DNA of 37,580 nucleotides, from the NCBI RefSeq assembly GCF_014644295.1, contig NZ_BMKK01000025.1, positions 1 to 37,580 of the forward strand. Reading direction: 5' to 3'. A model generated the notes under the pieces. That model was not told the DNA's origin. It saw nothing but the letters and a program-made list of their open reading frames with translations, and did no database searches. The stretch's first letter is position 1, and every line of letters begins with the position of its first letter. The DNA comes from Emticicia aquatilis (GTDB lineage Bacteria > Bacteroidota > Bacteroidia > Cytophagales > Spirosomataceae). Below, in pieces: positions 11,801-20,080 of this stretch. The translations under genes and the position numbers were made by a program.

Positions 11801-14800
11801 AGTAGCCACCGCCACCACCGCCGCCGCCGCCAGTACCATTGTAAAATGTTGTAGAACCATTCCCTCCAAGACCAAGATTACCATTTGCTCCAATTGTCCA
11901 TGTATTTCTTAAACAAGCAGTATTACCTGTATAGTTTCCAGCATTACCTCCAGCAAGTTGTGTTCCTGCTGCTCCAAAGTTTCCTCCACCACCTCCACAG
12001 TTACAAGGTGTACCTGTGCCGGCAGTTCCATTAAGTGCGGTAAGTCCACCACCGTTCCCACCATTGCCCGCAGGGCCAGCAACTTGGCAGCCTGGCCATG
12101 TGCCATTTTGGCCACCACCACCGCCACCACCAGCTACAATTACCCTATTGTTCAGAGCAGTGCCTCCAACTCTTACATCAGAAGCCCCACCTCCATTAGG
12201 AGCGTTACCAATACTATTTCCTCCAAATGTTGTATTTCCGTTGAAACCTCCAGTTCCACCGCCATTAAAACCATTTTTTCCACCAACATAAATATTTAAA
12301 ACTTGGCCAGGTGTCACGGACAACGTTCCAGTAGCAGTACCACCTAATCCACCAGTGCCACCAATACTTGCATCAGCACCTTTCGCACCTTTGGCTGTAA
12401 TATTTATTGAAGTTACTCCGGCTGGAACAGTAAAAGTTTGTACCGCTCCTGTATATAAAAAAGTTTGATTTACCAAAGTTGAACCATTGGTTAAATCATT
12501 TTGACATAATGGGTAATATTTAGTAGGAGCAGTAAGATTGGGCGTAACAAAAGGACTTGTGGTACTTACAATGTTTCCGCCAGTCATAGAGTCATACCAA
12601 ACTACATTTCCTGTTGAGCAATTGGCTGTTAATGTTGCAGTTGTATTGTTACAAATAGTAGGGTTATTAGTACCCGTTGGGAGAGAAGGCGAGGTAATTA
12701 CTGTAACCTGATTGGTTGCAACTCTACTACTAAAACAAATATCGTTTACACATGCAGCATAGTAGGTAGTATTACTTGTTGGTGACTGAGAAAAACTGCT
12801 TCCAGTGCCTAAAGATGTTCCACCTGTGCTTTGGTTATACCATGTTATCGTTCCAATTGAACAATTTCCTGTTAGCGATACACTTTCTCCAGAACATATT
12901 GTATTTTTATCAACTGAAACATTTGTTGGAATGATTGGTTGGGTAGTTACTGTTACTTCTCCAGTAGCAACTCTTGCACTTTCACAAGTACCGTCAGAAC
13001 AAGCTGCATAATAAGTAGCAGTGTTAGACGGAGTGTAATTGAAAGTAGAACCACTACCTATTGATGTTCCTCCTGTAGCCTGTGTGTACCATAATACAGT
13101 ATTTATAGCGGCATTGCTTGCATTAATTGATTTAGAGTATTCTGAACCAGTTAGTTTAGAAGGATTTTGCGAAAATATATTAGGTGTGTTAAGACTTGTA
13201 CAAGAAGCAGATAAGGTTATACTTGAACCACTACAAATATTTGTGTTATTGACTGAAACTCCTGTAGGGTTAGCGAGAATAGCTTTAATTTCAAGTCCAG
13301 TAACAGGTGTGCTTACATCAGAAGTACAGCCATTGACAGTACAAGTAGCTGATATACTATAAGTGCCAGCAGCAGAGAGTGTAAGATTCGCCCCCGTGCT
13401 ACCCCCTTGCGACCAAGTAACCGTACCCGCACAACCGCTTGCGGTGAGAGTAAGTGTTGAAGGCGAACAAACGACTAAAGTAGTCGGTGGTGTAATAGTT
13501 GGAGCGTTTGGTTTGGCTTTAATTTCGAGACCGTTAATCGTAGCCGAAGCATCAGAGGTACAACCATTGACAGTGCAAGTAGCCGAAACCGCATAAGTAC
13601 CAACTGCTGAAAGTGTAAGACTCGTTCCCGTACTACCCCCTTGTGACCAAGTAACCGTACCCGCACACCCAGTTGCTGTAAGTGTAAGTGAAGAAGGTGA
13701 ACAAACCGAAAGGCTTGTTGGTGGGGTGATAGTTGGAGCATCTGGTTTAGCTTTAATTAATAAGCCATTATTTCCTGTACTCGATACAGAAGTACAACCA
13801 TTAGTAGTACATGTAGCCGAAACATTGTAAGTTCCAGGAACTGATATTGTTATACTCGTTCCAGTTGAATTATCTGACCAAGTAATAGTACCTGCACACC
13901 CACTTGCAGTTAGATTTAGAGTCGCTGGTTGACAAACAGTTGCAGGGCTTGTAAGTGTAACAGTTGGTGCAGCAGGAATTGTATAAACATTCACTGAATT
14001 AGAGGTAATAGTTCTGCCACTATTACAGTTTGTGCTTTCACAAGCTGCATAGAAAGATTGCCCAGTACCTGCCGAAGGTACATAGCTAAATGTGCCACCT
14101 GTACCGAGTTGGGTTGTTCCAGCAGCCGAGCCATACCAAGTTACAGTCCCAGAAGTACAAGTAGCCGAAAGCGTTATGCTTGTACCTACACAAGTATTTG
14201 TTGTGCTAATCGATACGCTTGTAGGCTTTATATTATTGAAATCAAACGGAACTGTAAACGTACATGTCCCATCGGTTACTTTGGTATAAAGTGTTTGTGA
14301 GCCTGCTGGAATTGTATTGTTTGCCGTAAACTTATTACCAACAGAAACATAAGTTCCCGCCGAAGTTGTTGCTCCTGCATCAGTAAAAATTCCGTTTACA
14401 GTATAATTATTACTGCCACCCAATGTAAATATTGGACAAGCATTTGTAATCACTACTTTGTTATTTGTAATACCCGAAACTGCATTAGCTTTTAATACAC
14501 CATTGTTTGTGAATGTACCAGTATTTGTAAAGCTATAAGTATTTGGCATTTGAATTAAACCTGAATTAGTGGTTGTTCCTGGGTTAGTATAAGTACCTGT
14601 GGTCATGATTATTTTGCCACAAGCATTATTAGCGATTGTATTCCCAGCAGGGTTTTCAATACCAGTTCCTGAATTAATATTTACTGTACCTGTATTTGTA
14701 AAAATAGTAGTTCCTAAAAACTTAAAGGCCAGCACCGAACCATCATAATTAATTGTACCAGCATTATTAAAGTTGACCGCATCTGTCGGTAACGCAATTT

Positions 14801-17800
14801 CTACCCCAATACCGTTGACAATATTAATTACCCCATTCAAGCTATTAGTAATTGTTGCAGGGGTTGATACTAAACCCACACCAATTGCTTCATCTGTACT
14901 ATTAATTTTAATTGTTCCATTATTAGTTAAAACTGCATTTCCTGATTGGAGATAAATGTAAGCAGCAACAGCAGTATTGGTGCTGGATTCTATATTGATT
15001 GTACCGTTATTCGTAACAGTACCACCAACAATCTGAAGCCCTTTATTTACGCCACCATCGCCTCTAATATTTAGAGTTTGTCCACTATTGATGGTCAATA
15101 ATGCACCTGATTGTACTTCAAGTGTTTTTACATCAGGAATACTACTTGAAATTACGGGCTTATTTGTAGTATTTGGAATCAATACTTTATTGTTAGTCAA
15201 ATCTGGCACCCAAGCAGGATTCCAGTTACAAGCTGTATTCCAATCAGTGCTTTCTAAGCCTGTCCAAGTGATATTTACATTACCTGGCGAAGTGCTTAAA
15301 GGTGTACATGGATTATAGGTAACCGTAACATTTGTACTTGGAGAGCTTACACAACCGTTGGTTCCAGTGCATCTTGCAAAAAATGTTTTTGTTGCTGTAA
15401 TTGCAGGGGTATTATTGGCTAATGCTACTGTACTATTAGATAGGTCATACCAACTAATAGTTGACGGAGAATTACAGCCTGTTGCTGTAAGTGAGGTAGT
15501 GTTTCCTGAAATTACTATGGTTGAAGGGGTAGCTATTGGGCTGGTTGGTGCAGATGGCTGGATATTTACGGTAACTGACACCGTTGACGTTGCCGTACAA
15601 CCTGCTGAGCTCGTTGCCGTTAAACCATAAATTTGCGAACCAGTAGCAGTTGGCACAGCTGTTGTTGTATTAGCATTTGCTAAAACAATCCCATTGCCGC
15701 TCCAAAGGTATGTTGTTGCACCAGCTGGGGCTGATAAATTTAAAGTGCTATTTTGACAAACTGGATTTGGGGTAGGAGTGATTGTTGCACTTGGTTGTGC
15801 ATTTACAGTAACTGACACTGTTGCCGTAGCTGTGCAACCAGTCGAACTTGTAGCTGTTAAACCATAAGTTTGTGGGCCAGTGGTAGTTGGCACAGCTGTT
15901 GTCGTATTGGCATTTGCTAAAACAATCCCATTACCACTCCAAAGGTATGTTGTTGCACCTGCTGGAGCTGATAAATTTAACGTTGAATTCTGACAAACAG
16001 GATTTGGTGTTGGAGTAATTGTCGCAACGGGGTTAGCATTACCTGTACCCTTAATATTTATAATATACGGACTATTCGTTGCATCATTATTTGTAAGCGT
16101 AATAGTTGCATTTTTTACACCTGCTGAACTTGGGTCAAATTGCACTGTAAATGTAACTGAACCTGCCGCCGCAATGGGTGAAGTTGGCTGCGTAGTAATC
16201 GAAAACTGCCCTGCATCTGCTCCACCCAAAACCGCTAATGGACTACCCGAAAGCGTTAGGTTTGAAAGCCCAGAGTTTTTGATAGTATAGGTTTTGCTAA
16301 CTATTCCACCCGTTACACAAGCTCCTCCAAAATCAGTATTATTGGCAGTTGCTGCTGCCCCACCATTCGTGATAGCATTGTTTGAAGCATCAGTTACTTC
16401 AATAATTGGTAAAGTATTGACAACTGTATAGTTGAAATTATCAATGTCACAAACTGTCAAAGACCCAGTTGTGCTTACCTGAACAGCCGTTAATAATACG
16501 TTTTCGAGAGCTGTACCCGCAAAACTGATATTTTGTGTCCAACCAGTGCCGTAAGGGATGCTTCCAGTAACAGTTTTAGTGGCAGTAGCTGTACCACCAC
16601 CTAATAATGTTCCTGTAAAAGTTATTGAGCCAGTTGCACCTGTTGTTAAGCTTGTTCCAACCCAAGCATCTATAAAGTTTAGTTTAAATGCTTTATTGGC
16701 TGTTGTAATCGTAAATGTCCCCTTACTACCCACTGACGTTGTATTAGAAGACCTCAGGAAAAAACCAGATGACCCACTACCGTTTGGCAATTCTTGACGA
16801 ACCGTAAATCCTCCAGATGTAGAAAAACTAACCCCACTTTGGCTAAAGGTTGTTGCAAGATTTGTTTCATCCTCAAACGTTTCAACCACACTATCGTCAT
16901 TCTGAATTATACCTGTACCGACCTGTTTCAAAAATACCGTTCCATTGGTAGCATTAGAAAGTGTCATGAAGAAAGTTTCATCAGGTTCAATCGAAGCATC
17001 TTTCAAAATTGTAACATTAACTGTTTGAGTTAAAGCACCACCACTCGTAAAGTTTAAAGTCGTGGTAGTGTAAGCCGTATAGTCAGTTCCAGCAGTCGCT
17101 GTACCATTTGATGAAGCCAAATCTACGGAGAATGCCGTAGTATTGTTTGTTCGAGTTACAGTAAATGTTGCCGTAGTACTTCCAGCACCAGTACCTTCAA
17201 TCACACTCACATCATCAATTGATAACTGGGTGTTGGTAAGTGTTGCGGTTCCGTATTTGAAATTATCAATTTGAAGGTATTGAATGCCCGTAGGTGTTGA
17301 AAACGAAATTGCCGAAAGCTGTACTCCCGCAAAGGGTGAACCCGCAAAAAGTACAGTAGAGTGAACATTTGTACCCGATGGTGTTATTGCTGCAGTATGT
17401 GTTACAGTACCTGAGCCATCAGCTTTTGTACCTGTAAAAGTAATTGTACAGTTAGTTGGTGTGTATGTGAAGTTTGGAGAAGTCCCCGTAACTGAGGCAG
17501 CCCATAAATCAACACTAATAACATTGAACGATTTTCCAGGTGAGGTTATCTGCAAAGAACCTTGATTTCCAACTGCATAAGGCTCAGTAGAAGCGGCATA
17601 ACCCGATGTTCCTCCTTGCCCGAAGTTGCCTGCATTTCGTACAATTAATTTCCCAGTTGTTTGAAAGTTATTTCCACTTTGTGAGAATGTTGAAGTTTGA
17701 TGCGTTTCATCATCAAATGGCTCATTAATGGCATCATCATCTAAGATTGTTCCCGTTCCTGTTGCATCTAATAAAACACCACCCGTTGGATTAGAAAGCG

Positions 17801-18692
17801 TCATTATAAATGTTTCGTCGGGTTCAACGGTTGCGTCACCATTGACCACTACGTTTACTGTTTGAGTCAAAGCTCCGCCTGCCGTAAAATTTAATGTTGT
17901 CAAAGGAAACGCTGTATAATCGCTCCCAGATGTAGCCGTTCCGTTTGAAGACTGTACTTGCACTGAACTTGCCGCAGTATTATTACTTCGAGTGACAGTA
18001 AAAGTAAAATTGGTTGTACCAGAGTTTCCCTCATTTTGACTTACATCGTTAATCGAAAACTGATTAGTTACAACCGCTTGGGTTGTGAAATTAATGTGGT
18101 CTAATTCAACAAACTGAACCGAAGCCGATGTCTGAATAGCCAATGAAGTTACATATACTCCATCTAAAGCAGTGCCTGTAAAACTCAATCCATTAACCAC
18201 ATTATTAGTTTCTCTTGTAAGTGGAGTTGTAACCGTACCAGTAGAAGGTACATTCACCGTGGCCGTGGCTGTTCCTCCACCTACTAATGTTCCCACAAAG
18301 GTTACATTGCCATTAGTAGCTACACTTCCACCTTTACTGGAACTTATGAAAGCTGCAAATGAATTGATTTTGAAGGAGGTACTTGCATTGTTAATAGTAA
18401 TACTTTTCGAGAGTCCTACTCCTTCGAGTTCATTGGCTATGACTATGTAAGAGGTAGAATTACTATAGCCAAATCTTGGAGTGGATATATTCTGAAAAAG
18501 TGTAGTAGAAAAAAAACTAATTCCACTCTCTGTAAAGGTATGAGGCGTTGTATTATTTAATGTCGTTTCATTCTCAAAATCCTCCGTAGCCGTAACCTGT
18601 GCAAGTGCATGAACAGACATCAATAAAACTACAGCAAAAGCCAGTAGAGTTTTGAAAGTTTTATTAAAAAATTGAGTAAAAATAGTTTTCAT
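8853..18692 (-). CDS. Giant secreted protein: Calx-beta, Ig-like repeats, glycine-rich domain, Gly-Cys C-terminal tail
   Basis: 3279 aa from ATG 18692. Signal peptide at residues 1-31 (ALA then Q). Three related modules opening with ED(E)T..TFSQSG-like phrases alternate with two Calx-beta domains (~211-325 and ~485-605, with VEPDETFIMTLSN and IEPDETFFMTLSN). A choice-of-anchor-D/HYDIN-like domain (~765-885, DFGGACV...FTVQFDPSSAG) is followed by PKD-like domains, a WTGLESTDWNTACNW segment with a beta-helix-like Asn/Thr-rich stretch (~1137-1450), further Ig-like domains, three 78-aa repeats, a glycine-rich domain (~2078-2351) and seven more 78-aa repeats (~2364-2907). The protein ends in a ~75-residue region with LSPGFESG and EIQGCSN, which resembles the Gly-Cys-ended '3-coathanger stack' tails of Bacteroidota surface proteins. 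It is a paralogue of the preceding giant gene. A terminator lies just after it. No substrate or ligand can be named. Confidence 0.93.
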   Translation of the reverse strand: MKTIFTQFFNKTFKTLLAFAVVLLMSVHALAQVTATEDFENETTLNNTTPHTFTESGISFFSTTLFQNISTPRFGYSNSTSYIVIANELEGVGLSKSITINNASTSFKINSFAAFISSSKGGSVATNGNVTFVGTLVGGGTATATVNVPSTGTVTTPLTRETNNVVNGLSFTGTALDGVYVTSLAIQTSASVQFVELDHINFTTQAVVTNQFSINDVSQNEGNSGTTNFTFTVTRSNNTAASSVQVQSSNGTATSGSDYTAFPLTTLNFTAGGALTQTVNVVVNGDATVEPDETFIMTLSNPTGGVLLDATGTGTILDDDAINEPFDDETHQTSTFSQSGNNFQTTGKLIVRNAGNFGQGGTSGYAASTEPYAVGNQGSLQITSPGKSFNVISVDLWAASVTGTSPNFTYTPTNCTITFTGTKADGSGTVTHTAAITPSGTNVHSTVLFAGSPFAGVQLSAISFSTPTGIQYLQIDNFKYGTATLTNTQLSIDDVSVIEGTGAGSTTATFTVTRTNNTTAFSVDLASSNGTATAGTDYTAYTTTTLNFTSGGALTQTVNVTILKDASIEPDETFFMTLSNATNGTVFLKQVGTGIIQNDDSVVETFEDETNLATTFSQSGVSFSTSGGFTVRQELPNGSGSSGFFLRSSNTTSVGSKGTFTITTANKAFKLNFIDAWVGTSLTTGATGSITFTGTLLGGGTATATKTVTGSIPYGTGWTQNISFAGTALENVLLTAVQVSTTGSLTVCDIDNFNYTVVNTLPIIEVTDASNNAITNGGAAATANNTDFGGACVTGGIVSKTYTIKNSGLSNLTLSGSPLAVLGGADAGQFSITTQPTSPIAAAGSVTFTVQFDPSSAGVKNATITLTNNDATNSPYIINIKGTGNANPVATITPTPNPVCQNSTLNLSAPAGATTYLWSGNGIVLANANTTTAVPTTTGPQTYGLTATSSTGCTATATVSVTVNAQPSATITPTPNPVCQNSTLNLSAPAGATTYLWSGNGIVLANANTTTAVPTATGSQIYGLTATSSAGCTATSTVSVTVNIQPSAPTSPIATPSTIVISGNTTSLTATGCNSPSTISWYDLSNSTVALANNTPAITATKTFFARCTGTNGCVSSPSTNVTVTYNPCTPLSTSPGNVNITWTGLESTDWNTACNWNPAWVPDLTNNKVLIPNTTNKPVISSSIPDVKTLEVQSGALLTINSGQTLNIRGDGGVNKGLQIVGGTVTNNGTINIESSTNTAVAAYIYLQSGNAVLTNNGTIKINSTDEAIGVGLVSTPATITNSLNGVINIVNGIGVEIALPTDAVNFNNAGTINYDGSVLAFKFLGTTIFTNTGTVNINSGTGIENPAGNTIANNACGKIIMTTGTYTNPGTTTNSGLIQMPNTYSFTNTGTFTNNGVLKANAVSGITNNKVVITNACPIFTLGGSNNYTVNGIFTDAGATTSAGTYVSVGNKFTANNTIPAGSQTLYTKVTDGTCTFTVPFDFNNIKPTSVSISTTNTCVGTSITLSATCTSGTVTWYGSAAGTTQLGTGGTFSYVPSAGTGQSFYAACESTNCNSGRTITSNSVNVYTIPAAPTVTLTSPATVCQPATLNLTASGCAGTITWSDNSTGTSITISVPGTYNVSATCTTNGCTSVSSTGNNGLLIKAKPDAPTITPPTSLSVCSPSSLTLTATGCAGTVTWSQGGSTGTSLTLSAVGTYAVSATCTVNGCTSDASATINGLEIKAKPNAPTITPPTTLVVCSPSTLTLTASGCAGTVTWSQGGSTGANLTLSAAGTYSISATCTVNGCTSDVSTPVTGLEIKAILANPTGVSVNNTNICSGSSITLSASCTSLNTPNIFSQNPSKLTGSEYSKSINASNAAINTVLWYTQATGGTSIGSGSTFNYTPSNTATYYAACSDGTCESARVATGEVTVTTQPIIPTNVSVDKNTICSGESVSLTGNCSIGTITWYNQSTGGTSLGTGSSFSQSPTSNTTYYAACVNDICFSSRVATNQVTVITSPSLPTGTNNPTICNNTTATLTANCSTGNVVWYDSMTGGNIVSTTSPFVTPNLTAPTKYYPLCQNDLTNGSTLVNQTFLYTGAVQTFTVPAGVTSINITAKGAKGADASIGGTGGLGGTATGTLSVTPGQVLNIYVGGKNGFNGGGTGGFNGNTTFGGNSIGNAPNGGGASDVRVGGTALNNRVIVAGGGGGGGQNGTWPGCQVAGPAGNGGNGGGLTALNGTAGTGTPCNCGGGGGNFGAAGTQLAGGNAGNYTGNTACLRNTWTIGANGNLGLGGNGSTTFYNGTGGGGGGGGGYYGGGSGGSGSDTTPGGGGGGGSSYIGGVTNGNVTVGDNADDGQIVFSYNQTQIFTCSSNRVEVSVSINPVTTPTVNAPTQLVVCAPNTLTLTATCISGNVLWSDNSTGTSLTISAVGTYSISAVCVFNGCTSAASNIVTGLEIKSKPNAPTITPPTSLSVCSPSSLTLTASGCAGTVTWSQGGSTGTSLTLSAVGTYAVSATCTVNGCTSDASATVNGLEIKAKPNAPTITPPTTLVVCSPSTLTLTASGCAGMVTWSQGGSTGTSLTLSAVGTYSISATCTVNGCTSDPSTSVNGLEIKAKPNAPTVTPPTSLSVCSPSSLTLSASGCAGTVTWSQGGSTGTSLTLSAVGTYSISATCTANGCTSDASTTVNGLEIKAKPNAPAITPPTTLVVCSPSTLTLTASGCAGTVTWSQGGSTGTSLTLSATGTYAISATCTVNGCTSDASTSVNGLEIKAKPNAPTVTPPTSLSVCSPSSLTLSASGCAGTVTWSQGGSTGTSLTLSAVGTYAVSATCTVNGCTSDASATVNGLEIKAKPNALTITPPTTLVVCSPSTLTLTASGCAGMVTWSPSAATGTSLTLSAVGTYSISATCTVNGCTSDASTTVTGLEIKATPIITATNTGPYTVGQTINLNGTGGGSYSWNGPNNFSSTLSNPTISNTLSVNGGVYTLSVVGTNGCSAIATTNVVINGVDPCDPSRIVDYLYVKAGNPYQPLFPLTNGMIINQMTDQVSILVNPVCPSVTIESFEMNLQGPEMNWNILQNVSPYALFDNFGLDVWGRNFKPGNYTLTVTGYAQDNKGGGVTYGPKIITFTVVGNLATINAPTLSKTAICAGNSVDVTFSTTGTFNGSNQFSVELSDSSGSFAAPILIGTTNTTGTLTCTIPQNTLEGTKYLIRVTSSNQVVVSNPAISQVTVHPLAYNLVSPNNNLTGTNTKKAVNTINASNKVSSPANITYQAGKSIVLSPGFESGAVFKAEIQGCSN
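9965..11600 (-). repeat. Seven-unit 234-bp repeat array in the second giant gene
   Basis: The same 78-aa, four-Cys Ig-like unit as at 790-3345. The VCSPS codons recur every ~234 bp from about 10146 to 11551, again with alternating TLVV and SLSV unit types. Words of 30 or more bases are shared with the array in the neighbouring gene. Confidence 0.9.
11640..12460 (-). other. Glycine-rich domain (ALK/LTK-type Gly_rich) within the second giant protein
   Basis: About 270 residues rich in GGxGG runs. They open with FTVPAGVTSINITAKGAKG, continue through IYVGGKNG and NNRVIVAGGGGGGG, and close with GGGGGSSYIGG then DGQIVFSY. This layout matches the glycine-rich domain known from ALK/LTK receptors and from bacterial surface proteins. 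The DNA is dense in ccg/cca triplets (for example 11744-11832), so in-frame slippage is possible. It interrupts the Ig-like repeats, between the variant repeats and the seven-unit array. Confidence 0.75.
13290..13990 (-). repeat. Second, shorter set of 78-aa Ig-like repeats (three units)
   Basis: Units with VCSPS codons near 13465 and 13700 plus a diverged unit near 13930, of the same type as the larger arrays. The two inner units share long exact words with 10,100-11,350, whereas the outer one has diverged (VCQPATLNLTASGCAG). Confidence 0.8.
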
Positions 18693-18805
18693 GTCATTAA
18701 GATATTTGGAATACTTATTCCTTTAGTTTCATGAGCAATAAATGTCGTTGGTTGGTGAATTACATTGATTAACTCTATAGTGGATTAAAAATGAAATAAT
18801 AAATT

Positions 18806-18847
18806 CCGAAGTGTATTTTTAGCTTAAAAACCATCCATACACTTCGG
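18806..18847 (-). terminator. Hairpin terminator after the tail-collar gene
   Basis: Perfect 11-bp arms, CCGAAGTGTAT (18806-18816) and ATACACTTCGG (18837-18847), with a 20-nt loop. It begins 19 bp past the end of the minus-strand tail-collar gene and is followed on that strand by an AT-rich tract, so it separates that gene from the giant gene downstream. Confidence 0.7.
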
Positions 18848-18866
18848 TAGAAAACCTTATTTATCC

Positions 18867-19400
18867 TTAATTCCTTGATGGAAAAAGACCCACTAATGCA
18901 ACACTATAATTAATGGCAAGGTAGGGCTGCATATTACTGTGCGGCTGATTTCCACCAGCCATAGATGTAGCCGACGCCATCGGTACAGGTGACGTAGAAA
19001 CATTTGTGTAAATTGTTGGCATTGTGCCACCTGTACGTGCTTGAGAAGCCAACGAAGCACCTGCGGCAGTAGCTTGTGTTGGGCCATCACCTGATGCTGT
19101 CATTAAGTGATTGTGAGCTGGTATTTGTGTGCTCAAAAGTGTAACATTTTCTGTACCAGCCATTTCACCTTGCGAATAGGGACTCAAACCCGCTCCTTGA
19201 CCCATTCCGATTGGAACTCTTCCTTGCAGATTAGGTAAACCAAATGTCACCCTACCATCACCACCATAGGTGGTACCAAACAATGCGAAAAGGGCACTAT
19301 TAGTTTGGATTGATAAAAGCTGACCATTGCATAATGCCCAGCCTTTTGGGGGAAAATTGAAGCCAAACATGGCTATCATACCGATAAATGGTTGATCCAT
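18867..19400 (-). CDS. Phage tail collar (MdpB-like) protein, copy 1
   Basis: 177 aa from ATG 19400; an upstream in-frame TTG at 19424 is less likely because the paralogue also starts MDxPFIG. Residues ~5-60 form the tail collar domain (PF07484 type): IGMIAMFGFNFPPKGWALCNGQ, then LFALFGTTYGGDG and FGLPNLQGRVPIG. Then come GTENVTL, IPAHNH, a Ser/Ala/Thr-rich loop, GNQPHSNMQPYLAINY and a FPSRN end. Such proteins were first known from phage short-tail fibres, but many bacteria carry chromosomal copies ('microcystin-dependent protein') of unclear role. No phage structural genes are nearby. It lies 39 bp after copy 2, to which it is very similar, and is probably co-transcribed with it. Confidence 0.9.
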   Translation of the reverse strand: MDQPFIGMIAMFGFNFPPKGWALCNGQLLSIQTNSALFALFGTTYGGDGRVTFGLPNLQGRVPIGMGQGAGLSPYSQGEMAGTENVTLLSTQIPAHNHLMTASGDGPTQATAAGASLASQARTGGTMPTIYTNVSTSPVPMASATSMAGGNQPHSNMQPYLAINYSVALVGLFPSRN

Positions 19401-19439
19401 AGTATTATTGATTAAGAGATGCAATAATTATTTAAAAAA

Positions 19440-19973
19440 TTAATTTCTTGATGGATAAATGCCTTCCAAAGCTATGCTATAATTAATTGCAAGGTATGGT
19501 TGTATATTGCTATGAGGCTGATTACCACCCGAAATTGAGGTAGCGGATGCCAACGGCACAATATTCGTAGCACCATTTGCATATATAACTGGCATTGTGC
19601 CGCCTGTACGTGCCTGAGAAGCCAAAGACGCACTTGCAGCCGTAGCCTGTGTCGGGCCATCACCCGATGCTGTCATCTGGTGGTTGTGCTGTGGTATTTG
19701 TGTGATATTGAGCGTAACATTTTCTGTACCAGCCATTTGCCCCAAAGCATAACTACTCAAACCTGCTCCTTGACCAAAGCCAATAGGTATTCTACTTTGT
19801 AAATTAGGTAAGCCAAAAGTTTGGATGCCATCACCACCGTAAGTGGTGCCAAGCAATGAGAAAAGTGCTGAGTTCTGTGCGATAGATATCAATTGACCAT
19901 TACAAAAAGCCCAACCACGAGGAGCGTAATTGAAGCCAAACATGGCTATCATGCCAATAAATGGAGAATCCAT
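19440..19973 (-). CDS. Phage tail collar (MdpB-like) protein, copy 2
   Basis: 177 aa from ATG 19973, the same length and architecture as copy 1: MDSPFIGMIAMFGFNY, GWAFCNGQL, LFSLLGTTYGGDG, FGLPNLQSRIPIG, GTENVTL, IPQHNH, GNQPHSNIQPYLAINY and YPSRN. Most differences from copy 1 lie in the Ser/Ala-rich loop around residues 110-150, the expected variable tip region. No signal peptide or membrane segment is visible. The first gene of this two-gene unit, it is divergent from the 20081 gene with a short shared upstream region. A tandem duplication is the simplest origin. Function is not established. Confidence 0.9.
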   Translation of the reverse strand: MDSPFIGMIAMFGFNYAPRGWAFCNGQLISIAQNSALFSLLGTTYGGDGIQTFGLPNLQSRIPIGFGQGAGLSSYALGQMAGTENVTLNITQIPQHNHQMTASGDGPTQATAASASLASQARTGGTMPVIYANGATNIVPLASATSISGGNQPHSNIQPYLAINYSIALEGIYPSRN

Positions 19974-20080
19974 AATTTTAGGAGGTTTTAAAAGGTTATA
20001 AAATGAGAAAAATTAAAAATTACTATACATTACGAATAAATATTTATCTTTCGAGCAAAAATCAAAAACTCACTTTACTA

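Noticed and set aside
11958-12299. Cys/Ser-rich and Pro-rich plus-strand frames opposite the glycine-rich domain
   Set aside because: Complement of GGN codons gives NCC (Ser, Pro, Thr, Ala) runs. There is no start context, and the minus-strand gene is clearly the real one.
18867-19973. Prophage
   Set aside because: Only the tail-collar domain is phage-like. No capsid, terminase, integrase or lysis gene is nearby, and the family is widespread as chromosomal genes.
19980-20005. AGGAGG at 19980-19985 as Shine-Dalgarno for ATG 20003
   Set aside because: Spacing of 17 nt is too long; AAAGG at 19991-19995 is nearer. The paralogue supports ATG 20081 instead.
20003-20080. N-terminal extension of the YEAGH protein from ATG 20003
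   Set aside because: The 26 extra residues have no clear counterpart in the sister protein, whose ATG aligns at 20081. Not excluded.
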